From Streptomyces sp. M92 (GTDB taxonomy: Bacteria > Actinomycetota > Actinomycetes > Streptomycetales > Streptomycetaceae), in contig NZ_CP101137.1 in NCBI RefSeq assembly GCF_028473745.1, positions 496,001 through 560,000 on the forward strand: a DNA stretch of 64,000 nucleotides. The letters run 5' to 3'. The notes under the pieces were generated by a model. It did not search any database, was not told where the DNA came from, and saw nothing but the letters and a program-made list of their open reading frames with translations. Numbering within the stretch: the first letter of the stretch is position 1; every line of letters starts with the position of its first letter. Shown piece after piece: positions 54,089 to 61,514 of this stretch. A program made the position numbers and the translations under genes.

Positions 54089-55087
54089 TCAGCCCGCACT
54101 GCAGGAGACCGACGGCCAGGTCCAGTTGCCGTTGGCCTGGATGGTGGCGCCCCAGTTGTTCCCGTTGCCGTTGGGGCGGGCGGTGAGCACCTGGGAACTG
54201 GGGTAGGTGGCGTTGACGTTCCAGGTGGACATGACCTTCGCCGGGGACGGCACGTTCATCGTCACCGTCCAGTCGCTGGCCCCGCTGACGGAGACGTTGA
54301 GGTTGTACCGGTCCCCCCACTTCTCCCCGGCGGACACGGTCGCGGTGCACCCACCGCCGCCACCGCCCCCGCCACCGCCGCCGGAGCCGGTGTCCCCGAC
54401 CGTGATGTTGGAGCTGCCGCTGCTCTGGTAGCCCTCGGTGGCCATGATCATGTAGTAGCTGAAGCTGCCCAGCGGCATCCCCGCCCGCGCCCAGGCGTCG
54501 AAGTGGTTGCCGGTGGTGATGGTGCCCCCGGTCCGCTTGGACTGCCGCACGCTCCAGTACTGGTCGAAGGTGCGGGTGCCTTCGACCGAGGGCGCGTTGT
54601 AGCGGGTCGTCTTGTAGATGTCGTAGGTGCCGCCGTCGGTGGTCACGGTGCCCTTGAACTCACCCGTGGGCCGGTAGGTGCCCCAGTTGTCGACGATGTA
54701 GTACTCGACGAGCGGGTTCGCCGTCCACCCGTAGAGGGTCAGGTACGCGTTGCCGGACGGGTTGAAGGTACCCGAGTACTGCACGGTCCGGCGTCCGCCG
54801 TTGCTCCAGCCCTTGCCGGCGACGAAGTTGCCGGTGTTGCGCCACGAGGTGCTGTACTGCCCGCCGGAGCCCATGTCCATGGAGACGGTGCCCTGGCTGT
54901 CGGTCCAGAACGAGTAGTAGTAGCCGTTGTTGGTGCCCTCCTGGTTGGTCGTGACGACCGTGCCGGCGTGGGCGGTGCCCGGCAGCATCATGGCGGCGAG
55001 AGCGGCCAGCGCGACGGCCCAGGCGCTCCTGACGAGAAGGGTGAGGGGGCCGCTTCTGCGACGCCTCGGTCGGACGAGCAGGTTCAT
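54089..55087 (-). CDS. xlnB: Endo-1,4-beta-xylanase, GH11, with CBM2
   Basis: 332 residues: signal peptide cleaved after AHA (residue 41), GH11 beta-jelly-roll with the nucleophile Glu128 ([12 protein letters not shown]) and acid/base Glu218 ([12 protein letters not shown]), corresponding to Glu87 and Glu177 of the mature enzyme. A poly-Gly linker leads to the CBM2 domain. It cuts the xylan backbone outside the cell. GAGAGGAGC precedes the ATG at 55087. First gene of a xylan pair with axeA; palindromes in the upstream region suggest repression in the absence of xylo-oligosaccharides. Confidence 0.96.
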   Translation of the reverse strand: MNLLVRPRRRRSGPLTLLVRSAWAVALAALAAMMLPGTAHAGTVVTTNQEGTNNGYYYSFWTDSQGTVSMDMGSGGQYSTSWRNTGNFVAGKGWSNGGRRTVQYSGTFNPSGNAYLTLYGWTANPLVEYYIVDNWGTYRPTGEFKGTVTTDGGTYDIYKTTRYNAPSVEGTRTFDQYWSVRQSKRTGGTITTGNHFDAWARAGMPLGSFSYYMIMATEGYQSSGSSNITVGDTGSGGGGGGGGGGGCTATVSAGEKWGDRYNLNVSVSGASDWTVTMNVPSPAKVMSTWNVNATYPSSQVLTARPNGNGNNWGATIQANGNWTWPSVSCSAG

Positions 55088-55152
55088 GGGGGGGTGCTCC
55101 TCTCGTTCGGACAACGGCGCCAGTGTTGGCCTGCACTCGTCAAGCGTCAACA

Positions 55153-55310
55153 GTTTCGGTACATGTTTCGAAACCTTCGCCTGCTCCTGCCCATCCGCCA
55201 ACGCGACAAAGCCCCACTTCAGCTCCGGTTCAACAGTCCCCGAACCAATCCATTCAAATCTTCTGGAGAACGAACCCTTGAAACGACAAACAAGCACACC
55301 GAAAGTTTCG
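55153..55310. promoter_or_regulatory. Palindromes in the xlnB/LLM divergent region
   Basis: GTTTCGAAAC (55165-55174) is a perfect palindrome, preceded by AGTTTCGG (55152-55159); CGAAAGTTTCG (55300-55310) is a second palindrome of the same half-site. The shared CGAAA/TTTCG half-site suggests one repressor controlling xlnB-axeA and perhaps the oxidoreductase. The rest of 55088-55417 shows no gene and is AT-richer than its surroundings. Confidence 0.55.
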
Positions 55311-55417
55311 ACTCCGCTGGCTCTGGACAACCACGGGCCGGAGCTCCGATCCTCGGTCGGTCAGAGCACGACACAGCCGCACGACGCCCGCCCTCCACCC
55401 GACGGAAGGTGCCGCAC

Positions 55418-56467
55418 GTGAAGTTCAGCTACGCGATGCTCCCCGACTACCCCCTGACCGAGTCCCTGGCCTCCATCCGGCTCGCCGACGAACTCGGCTT
55501 CCACGCCTGCTACGCCGCCGATGAGACCTGGCACAAGGACCTGTGGCTGCTCTTCGCCGCGGCCGCGGGCCGCACCAGCCGCATCCGCCTGGGCCCGAGC
55601 GTCTCGCCGGTGACCCTCCGCGAGCCGACCCTGATCGCCCAGGCCCTCGCCACCCTCGACGAACTCTCCGGCGGCCGCGCCGAAGGCGTCCTGTCCAGCG
55701 GCAACTTCGGCCTGCTCGCCCAGTACCGCATCGACTGGGCCCGCACCAAGCCGCTCTCCCGCGTCAAGGAAGCGCTGCACGTGATGCGCACGTTCCTCGA
55801 CGAGGGCGCCATCACGCACGACGGCGAGTTCTATTCCTACGACGGTCTGTTCACGTTCGCCCGCCCCGTGCAGGACCGGCTGCCGCTGAAGCTCGGCGCG
55901 ATGCGCGGACCGAAGTCCTTCGAGGCGGCCGGCGAGTTGTCGGACGGCTGCCACCACGCCCTGAGCTACACCCGCGAGGCCTACGACTACGCGGTGCGGC
56001 ACATCCGGGCGGGCGCCGAGCGCGCCGGGAAGGACTGGCGCGCGCTGGACATCGGCGCCTGGGTGGTCTTCGCGACCGGCCCCGACTCGGCGGCCGCGAA
56101 GGAGGCGGCCCGCAGCATGGTCGGCATCTACGCGTCCTCGATGCCGGAGGAACAACTCCTCCGCAACGGCGTAGACCCCGCCGAACTCAAGCCGGTCATC
56201 GACGCGATCGCCGCCGGCGACCTGGCCCGCGGCATCGAGCTCACCACCCCGGAGATCGCCGACCGCCTCTCCGTCGCGGGCACGCCCGAGGAGTGCCGGG
56301 AGAAGATCGAACGAGACATCGCCCCGAGCGGCGTCAACCACATGATCTGCGCCATCACCGACCGCACCCTGGTGAAGGCGTTCACGGGGCGGGGCCTGCC
56401 GGAGGCGGCGGACGTGGACACGCAGCTGCGGCTGATCGCGGAGCGGGTGATGCCGGCGTTCGCATGA
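55418..56467 (+). CDS. LLM-class F420-dependent oxidoreductase
   Basis: 349 residues, bacterial-luciferase-like TIM barrel: KFSYAMLPDYPLTESLASIR, FHACYAADETWHKDLW, RIRLGPSVSPVTLREPTLIA and GAMRGPKSFEAAGELSDG. It resembles the F420-binding Mer/LLM branch, so F420 is likelier than FMN. Start GTG 55418 with GGAAGG 6 nt upstream. It is divergent from xlnB. It is not clearly part of the linaridin cluster that begins 330 nt further on. Confidence 0.87.
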   Translation: MKFSYAMLPDYPLTESLASIRLADELGFHACYAADETWHKDLWLLFAAAAGRTSRIRLGPSVSPVTLREPTLIAQALATLDELSGGRAEGVLSSGNFGLLAQYRIDWARTKPLSRVKEALHVMRTFLDEGAITHDGEFYSYDGLFTFARPVQDRLPLKLGAMRGPKSFEAAGELSDGCHHALSYTREAYDYAVRHIRAGAERAGKDWRALDIGAWVVFATGPDSAAAKEAARSMVGIYASSMPEEQLLRNGVDPAELKPVIDAIAAGDLARGIELTTPEIADRLSVAGTPEECREKIERDIAPSGVNHMICAITDRTLVKAFTGRGLPEAADVDTQLRLIAERVMPAFA

Positions 56468-56800
56468 CGGGTGGCGCTTCGGTCGGGCTCCAGCCAGGTG
56501 GCGCGGGGAGCCCGGACGATCAGGGGCCGAGGTCGATGAGGAACCACCCCGCCTCCGCGTGCGCCCGGGTGGATCAGCCGGGAGGCGAGCAGCTCCGCGA
56601 CAGTGCGGACGGAGGTCCTGCGGGGGGCGAGCGGACGCGCCCGCATGGCGAATCCGACGGCCGAGCGCCGTCAGGAAGTGAGCCTGGTTGATGCCCCGTC
56701 ACCGAGTTCCGCAACGACCCCATGCACTTCGGCCCGGGCCCGGTGCCCGACGCCGTTGCACAACCGCCACTGGCGTGAACCGCGCGGCTGAAAACGTGTG
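56468..56800. other. Intergenic region before the linaridin cluster
   Basis: About 330 nt with no convincing gene. The minus strand has a short open frame (about 56560-56646, TVAELLASRLIHPGA) that looks like a protein remnant, but it has no start signal or recognisable family. Confidence 0.4.
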
Positions 56801-56830
56801 TTGACTGCCTGTATGCAGCCTGCCTAGGTT
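56801..56830 (+). promoter_or_regulatory. Promoter of the linaridin precursor gene
   Basis: TTGACT (56801-56806), 18-bp spacer, TAGGTT (56825-56830): a near-consensus vegetative promoter, with transcription expected near 56837, about 120 nt before the precursor ATG. Confidence 0.72.
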
Positions 56831-56874
56831 GAACGCGCATTGTTCAAGTTGCCGACAGTGCACAGCGCGTTCAA
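56829..56874 (+). promoter_or_regulatory. 10-bp inverted repeat at the linaridin transcription start
   Basis: TTGAACGCGC (56829-56838) and GCGCGTTCAA (56865-56874) are perfect inverted copies spanning the start of the transcript. It could be an operator for a repressor or a 5'-UTR hairpin with a 26-nt loop. The arms are seen directly; the role is unknown. Confidence 0.7.
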
Positions 56875-56957
56875 TTCAGAGCGGGCGACGGGGGCGCGCA
56901 ACTTCTGGTTTGCCGTGACCCTTTCGCTCATCCAATGGACCGAGGAAGGGTAGCGAA

Positions 56958-57161
56958 ATGCGACTTGACTCGAACACAGCGCGAGAAAAGGCCGAGATTC
57001 GTCCCGAGGCGCTCGCGGCGCAAGAGTTCGCCAACAGCGTTCTCGACGGAGCGGCCCCGGGCTTCCACGCCGACGCCCAGACGCCCGCGATGGTCACCCC
57101 GGCCACGCCGACCGCGGCCCAGTTCGTCATCCAGGGCAGCACCATCTGCCTGGTTTGCTGA
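56958..57161 (+). CDS. cypA: Linaridin (cypemycin-type) precursor peptide
   Basis: 67 residues. Leader residues 1-45 carry [12 protein letters not shown] and [12 protein letters not shown], close to the CypA/GrmA leaders. The 22-residue core (46-67) starts [10 protein letters not shown] and ends [12 protein letters not shown]. From memory, the cypemycin core differs only by Ala at 1 and Val at 8. Core Thr2, 5, 7 and 17 match the positions that become dehydrobutyrine, and Cys19/Cys22 those forming the C-terminal AviCys ring. GGAAGGG lies 7 nt before the ATG. Own promoter upstream; strong hairpin after the stop. Confidence 0.95.
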   Translation: MRLDSNTAREKAEIRPEALAAQEFANSVLDGAAPGFHADAQTPAMVTPATPTAAQFVIQGSTICLVC

Positions 57162-57174
57162 TACAGCGCCACCC

Positions 57175-57216
57175 GCGTGCCGGAGAAGGACCTCAGGGGG
57201 TGCTTTTCCGGCACGC
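57175..57216 (+). terminator. Intercistronic hairpin after the precursor gene
   Basis: 14-bp stem (57175-57188 with 57203-57216, one G-U pair) and a 14-nt loop, 13 nt after the precursor stop. It probably lets only part of the transcription continue into the enzyme genes, or stabilises the precursor mRNA. Confidence 0.8.
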
Positions 57217-57272
57217 ACCATTGCTGTGCTCGTGCCGACGTCCGATCTCCGAGACGGAAGACTGAGAGTCCG

Positions 57273-59030
57273 GTGAGTATTAGACGGTGGTGGCAGGGCG
57301 CCTCGGGCGCGACGGCCGCGCAAAGGGCCGCCGATCGCGTGTTTCTGCCCATCGCGGCAGGACAGATCCTCGCGTCTGCGGAAACCCTCAGCCTCAAGGA
57401 CGAATTCGACGACGACGGATACCTTCGGGGTGTTTGTGCCCAGCAGTATCCGCCCGGAAGTGTCAGGCAGCGACTGGGCCGCGTACTCGACCATCCGCGT
57501 ACGCCCAAACTCCTGGCCGGGGTGACGCTCGCGGCCTCGGTGGGCCTCGCCCTGTGTCGCGGCAACCGCCGCGTGCAGATCACGGCGGCGGCGGTGATCG
57601 GTACCTGCAACCGGCTGAGCGAGATCCGCACCCCCTACGGCCGGGACGGGGCGGACCAGATGACGGCGGTCATCACGCAGTACCGCATGCTCACGGCACT
57701 CGTGCCCGATTCACGCACCTCCGACGACCTGTTCCTGCGCGCGATCAACTTCCAGGCGGGACTCAGCTACGCGGTCTCGGGCATCTCCAAGGCCTTCGGC
57801 AGCAGCTGGCTCCAGGGCGACGCCTTGCCCGAGATCCTCCAGACGGAGGCGTACGGCCGGGGGCCCGCCGCCCAGCTGCTGCGGAAGCACCCGCGGCTGT
57901 GCAGGGCGCTGACCGTCGGCACGGTCGCCTGGGAGGTGGCCTTCCCTCTCGTCTACTTGCTGCCGCGCCGAGAGGCGGGACTCGCCCTGCACGCGGTCAA
58001 GCTCTTCCATGCCGGCGTCGCGGCCACCATGGAGCTGCCGCGATTCGTCTGGGGGTTCCTCGGGTCCCACGGGGCTGTCGACTACGTCCTGGACACCAGA
58101 GGGCGGCGTCACACCTTCGAGAAGACCGTCCTCGGTATCGCCGGCGGAGCCGCGGCAGCGAGCGCGCTGATCGCCCGTGAGCGGCGCAAGGTCGCCGAGC
58201 AGCGGCGGCTCGGCCCGAAGGGCGCCTCTCGGTCGTACAGCGAGCACGGCGTCGTCGAGTACGCCGTGCTCGGGCCGCCGGACGGGCCGAACCGCTCCCG
58301 GCCGGTGGTGGTCCTCGAGTGCGGGCTGGGGCAGTCCCTCGAGTCCTGGGAATGGGTCGCCGAGGGGTTGGCCCGCGACCACACGGTCGTCCGATACCAC
58401 CGGTCCGGATACGGTCTCACCAAGGCGCGGGGCAGTGACGCCGACATCCTCGCCGCCGTCCTCGACGAGGCGGGGGTCGAGGGCGACTTCTTCGTGGTCA
58501 CCCACTCGATCGGTTCGCTCAGCGCGGCCTCCTACGTGGGCGACCCCCGTTTCGCCGGCCGGGTGCGGGGTGTCGTCGTCGTCGACGGCACCGACCCGGA
58601 CCTGCTGGACGCCGACCGGTCCGACCGTCGGCGGTTCGGCAAGTTCGTCCAGTCCCAGGCGCACACCCTGTTCGCCGCGGTGACCGGCATCTACGAGTGG
58701 GCGCCGAACGCCGTCGAGCGCCAGGCCGGGTACACGCCGGACACCCAGTACAGCCACGTGCACTTCGTCTTCTCCCCGAGGAACGTCGTCAACTCGGTGC
58801 GCGAGTACACCAGGATGCCGACCGAAGGGGCCCTGGACGCTCTGCGCTCGGCCGGCCCGGTGCTGGTGGTCTCGTCCGGCGAGAACGCGGAGCAGCAGGC
58901 CGCGTTCTCGAAGAAACTCAAAGCCGACTTCGAAGTGGTCGACGGTTCGGCGCACCGGTCGATCGTCGGGTACCGCGTCCACGCCGAAAGGGTGGAGGAC
59001 GCCGTCCGGAGGTTCATCCATGCCCGTTGA
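57273..59030 (+). CDS. cypH: CypH-type linaridin maturation protein (membrane domain plus alpha/beta hydrolase)
   Basis: 585 residues. The N-terminal 310 residues contain several membrane helices and resemble HTTM/vitamin-K-carboxylase-like domains (FLRAINFQAGLSYAVSGISK). The C-terminal part is an alpha/beta hydrolase: oxyanion segment LECGLGQSLESWEWV, nucleophile Ser412 in VTHSIGSLSA, and His561 (SAHRSIVG). CypH-type proteins are needed for linaridin dehydration/maturation; the chemistry remains poorly defined. Start GTG 57273, with GGAAG and GAGAG upstream. It overlaps the next gene by 11 nt. Confidence 0.87.
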   Translation: MSIRRWWQGASGATAAQRAADRVFLPIAAGQILASAETLSLKDEFDDDGYLRGVCAQQYPPGSVRQRLGRVLDHPRTPKLLAGVTLAASVGLALCRGNRRVQITAAAVIGTCNRLSEIRTPYGRDGADQMTAVITQYRMLTALVPDSRTSDDLFLRAINFQAGLSYAVSGISKAFGSSWLQGDALPEILQTEAYGRGPAAQLLRKHPRLCRALTVGTVAWEVAFPLVYLLPRREAGLALHAVKLFHAGVAATMELPRFVWGFLGSHGAVDYVLDTRGRRHTFEKTVLGIAGGAAAASALIARERRKVAEQRRLGPKGASRSYSEHGVVEYAVLGPPDGPNRSRPVVVLECGLGQSLESWEWVAEGLARDHTVVRYHRSGYGLTKARGSDADILAAVLDEAGVEGDFFVVTHSIGSLSAASYVGDPRFAGRVRGVVVVDGTDPDLLDADRSDRRRFGKFVQSQAHTLFAAVTGIYEWAPNAVERQAGYTPDTQYSHVHFVFSPRNVVNSVREYTRMPTEGALDALRSAGPVLVVSSGENAEQQAAFSKKLKADFEVVDGSAHRSIVGYRVHAERVEDAVRRFIHAR

Positions 59031-59586
59031 CCGGATCAGGGGCGCGGCGGGCGCATTCGCCGTGGGCGCCCTCACGGTGCACCTCGCCTCGACCGTGTTG
59101 CAGAACACCCCCGACTCGTACAACCAGGACCTGCGGACGTTCACCGGCGGCTGGCCCATACCGGGCTGGCGGTTCTTCGCCCCGAACCCCGGGGTGCAGA
59201 ACGTCCACCTGCTGATCCGCGAGGCCCCGGCCGGCGGAGGCGCGCCGACGCCCTGGCGCGACGTGACCCCCGGCGTGCGGCACGGCTGGAAGCAGGTGCT
59301 CTGGAACCCGGGCAGCCGGGGACCCAAGGCGCTGTTCGACGCCATGCAGCAGCTCTCCGTCATGAGCGCCAACCAGGCGGACTTCGGCTGGGTCACCCAG
59401 AGCCTGCCGTACCGACTGGTGTTCTCCGCGAGCCGGGCGGCGGCGGCGCGGGACTCCTCGGCGCTGCAATTCCTCCTGATGAACGTCTTCCCCAGCGCGC
59501 CGCCGGACCAGAGGATGAAACCGATCCTCACCTCCGAGTGGATCCCGCTCGGCTCTCCGGCCGGCGCCGGGAAGAGCATCGCATGA
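59020..59586 (+). CDS. CypL-type small membrane protein (DUF5819-like)
   Basis: 188 residues with one N-terminal membrane helix (GAFAVGALTVHLASTVLQNT) and an outward domain carrying WRFFAPNPGVQNVHLLI, the F-A-P-N-P pattern of DUF5819 proteins that often accompany HTTM proteins. By position and partner it corresponds to CypL, thought to act with CypH in linaridin dehydration or epimerisation (literature knowledge, unverified). GGAGG lies 8 nt before the ATG. Overlaps its neighbours on both sides. Confidence 0.8.
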   Translation: MPVDRIRGAAGAFAVGALTVHLASTVLQNTPDSYNQDLRTFTGGWPIPGWRFFAPNPGVQNVHLLIREAPAGGGAPTPWRDVTPGVRHGWKQVLWNPGSRGPKALFDAMQQLSVMSANQADFGWVTQSLPYRLVFSASRAAAARDSSALQFLLMNVFPSAPPDQRMKPILTSEWIPLGSPAGAGKSIA

Positions 59587-60155
59587 ACGTGGAACCGTTC
59601 GAGGGCTCGGAACTGCACCTGCACGTGACGGGCTCCATCAGCGCCGCGCTGGTGCCCTGGTGGATCCACTGGCTGCGGCAGACGCACACCGAGCTGACCG
59701 TGAACGTCTCCGTCACGCGCTCCGCGGAACGGTTCGTGTCGGTACGGGCACTGCGGCACCTCGCGGGCGGCCGGGTATGGACGGACTCCTGGGACGACCC
59801 GGAGCTGCCCCTGGAAGTCAACTCCGGTGAATGCGGGGCGTCCGAGTGCTTTCTCGTCTTCCCGGCGACCCTGGACACCCTCATGCGGCTGGCCCAGGGC
59901 CGGGCGGACTCGCCCGCGCTGCTGATGCTTCAGGTCACGGACCGGCCCATCGTGATCGCCGACACGCTTCCGGGGTCGAACGACATCGTCGAAAGCCACC
60001 TGCGGGCCCTGCGCGGGCGTCCCAACGTCGCCTTCGCGCCCCGGGTGACCGGCGTGCGCGCCAGCACCCGGTCCCAGGCGGAGGTCGGCTTCAACCTGCC
60101 CGGTGCCATCACCGTGGCCAACGAACTGGTGAGGAAAGAGCGTTCGAGTGAGTGA
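59583..60155 (+). CDS. cypD: CypD-type flavoprotein cysteine decarboxylase
   Basis: 190 residues, HFCD/LanD fold: the FMN loop HLHVTGSISAALVPWW (residues 12-27), the PASANT-like motif as FPATLDTLMRLAQG (about 91-104), and the substrate clamp LLMLQVTDRP. It oxidatively decarboxylates the C-terminal Cys of the precursor so that an aminovinyl-cysteine ring can form with Cys19. The PASANT motif is divergent (ATLDT), as in the linaridin branch. ATGA overlap with the upstream gene and an 8-nt overlap with the methyltransferase. Confidence 0.88.
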   Translation: MNVEPFEGSELHLHVTGSISAALVPWWIHWLRQTHTELTVNVSVTRSAERFVSVRALRHLAGGRVWTDSWDDPELPLEVNSGECGASECFLVFPATLDTLMRLAQGRADSPALLMLQVTDRPIVIADTLPGSNDIVESHLRALRGRPNVAFAPRVTGVRASTRSQAEVGFNLPGAITVANELVRKERSSE

Positions 60156-60885
60156 CCCCAGCGTGTACGACCCTGCGGCGATCGATGCCTACGACCTGGT
60201 GTCGTCGAGACTGTCCCCCGGCGCGGCACTCGCGGCCTGGGTGGGCTCGCACCGGCCACTGTCCGGGCGGGCCGTCCTGGACCTGGGCGCCGGAACCGGC
60301 GTCTCCGCCCTGGCGCTCGCCGACGCCGGCGCGCAGGTCGTCGCGGTCGACGCGTCCCGCCCCTCACTCGACGTGCTGGAGAGCAGGCGCGGTGACCGCA
60401 AGGTGGACGTGGTCGAGGCGGACTTCCGCGACCTGCGGCTGGACGCCACCTTCGACCTCGTCACCCTGTCGCGCAACACCTTCTTCCTCGCGCAGAGCCA
60501 GGAAGAGAAGATCGAGCTGCTCCGCGGCGTCGAACGGCATCTGAAGCCCTCGGGCGCCGTCTTCCTGGACTGCACCGACCCGGCCGAGTTCCTCCGCGCG
60601 GGCGGGGACGCGACGTCGGTGACCTATCCGCTGGGGCGCGACCGGATGGTGACGATCACGCAGACGGCGGACCGGGCCGCCCAAGCCGTCATGAGCATCT
60701 TCCTGGTCCAGAGCGCCACGGAACTCGTCGCCTTCCACGAGACGGCCACCTGGGCGACCCTGCCCGAGATCCGACTCCTGGCTCGGACGGCCGGCCTGGA
60801 GGTGACCGCGGTCAACGGCTCCTACGCGGGCGAGGAGTACAGTTCACGGTCCCGAGAAATGCTTGTGGTTCTGGAGCGGACGTGA
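60148..60885 (+). CDS. cypM: CypM-type N-methyltransferase
   Basis: 245 residues, class I SAM methyltransferase: motif I VLDLGAGTGVSALALADAG, motif II VVAVDASRPSLDVLESRRG, post-motif VVEADFRDLRL and a long C-terminal half. CypM dimethylates the N-terminal residue of cypemycin. If the leader is removed after Met45, the target here would be Val rather than Ala, a difference worth noting. It starts with GTG at 60148, overlapping cypD by 8 nt. Confidence 0.9.
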   Translation: MSDPSVYDPAAIDAYDLVSSRLSPGAALAAWVGSHRPLSGRAVLDLGAGTGVSALALADAGAQVVAVDASRPSLDVLESRRGDRKVDVVEADFRDLRLDATFDLVTLSRNTFFLAQSQEEKIELLRGVERHLKPSGAVFLDCTDPAEFLRAGGDATSVTYPLGRDRMVTITQTADRAAQAVMSIFLVQSATELVAFHETATWATLPEIRLLARTAGLEVTAVNGSYAGEEYSSRSREMLVVLERT

Positions 60886-61514
60886 CCGAAGTTCCTGTAC
60901 TGGCGGCGGACGGTGCGACGGTCACGTTGGGCGACACCACGCTGCTCGCCCCCACGACGTTCGAGGTCTCCCCGGGCGAGCTGTGGTGCGTCACGGGCAG
61001 CAACGGCACGGGAAAGACCACGCTCCTGCGGGCCTTCACGGGCAGCCGGGACCTGACCGCCGGATCGGTCTCCGTGCACGGTGAGCGGGCCGACATGGCC
61101 AGGCCCGCGCACCGGCGCTTTTTGGCCTCCCTGGTCGAGGCGATCCCCGTCGCCCGGGACATGACGCTGCGCGAACAGGTGACCCTGGTCGCCGCCTCCT
61201 GGTACGGCAACGCCCCCGAGACCACCGAGCGCGCCGAGCGGGTCGTCGAGCGGCTGGGGCTGTCCGCCCTCGGTGAGCGCTTCCCGCACCAGGTCTCCTC
61301 CGGGCAGTCCCAGCTCTTCAGCCTCGCGCTCACCCTGGTCCGTCCCGCGGACGTCGTCCTCCTCGACGAACCCGAGCGGCACCTGGACCGGCACCGGGTG
61401 GAACTCGTGGCGACCCTGCTGGCCGAACGGGCGGGCGCGGGCACCGCGTTTCTGATCGCGACCCACGAACCCTCCCTCGTCGACGCGTGCGACGGCCGCG
61501 TGGAGCTGGGATGA
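60882..61514 (+). CDS. ABC exporter ATP-binding protein of the linaridin cluster
   Basis: 210 residues, compact ATPase: Walker A GSNGTGKTTLLRAF (residues 39-52), signature VSSGQSQLFSLAL, Walker B ADVVLLDEPERHLDR and H-loop THEPSLVDA. It begins with GTG overlapping cypM (GTGA) and is coupled to the permease gene. It probably exports the mature linaridin, giving producer protection. No peptidase C39 domain is fused, so leader removal must be done elsewhere. Confidence 0.9.
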   Translation: MTEVPVLAADGATVTLGDTTLLAPTTFEVSPGELWCVTGSNGTGKTTLLRAFTGSRDLTAGSVSVHGERADMARPAHRRFLASLVEAIPVARDMTLREQVTLVAASWYGNAPETTERAERVVERLGLSALGERFPHQVSSGQSQLFSLALTLVRPADVVLLDEPERHLDRHRVELVATLLAERAGAGTAFLIATHEPSLVDACDGRVELG

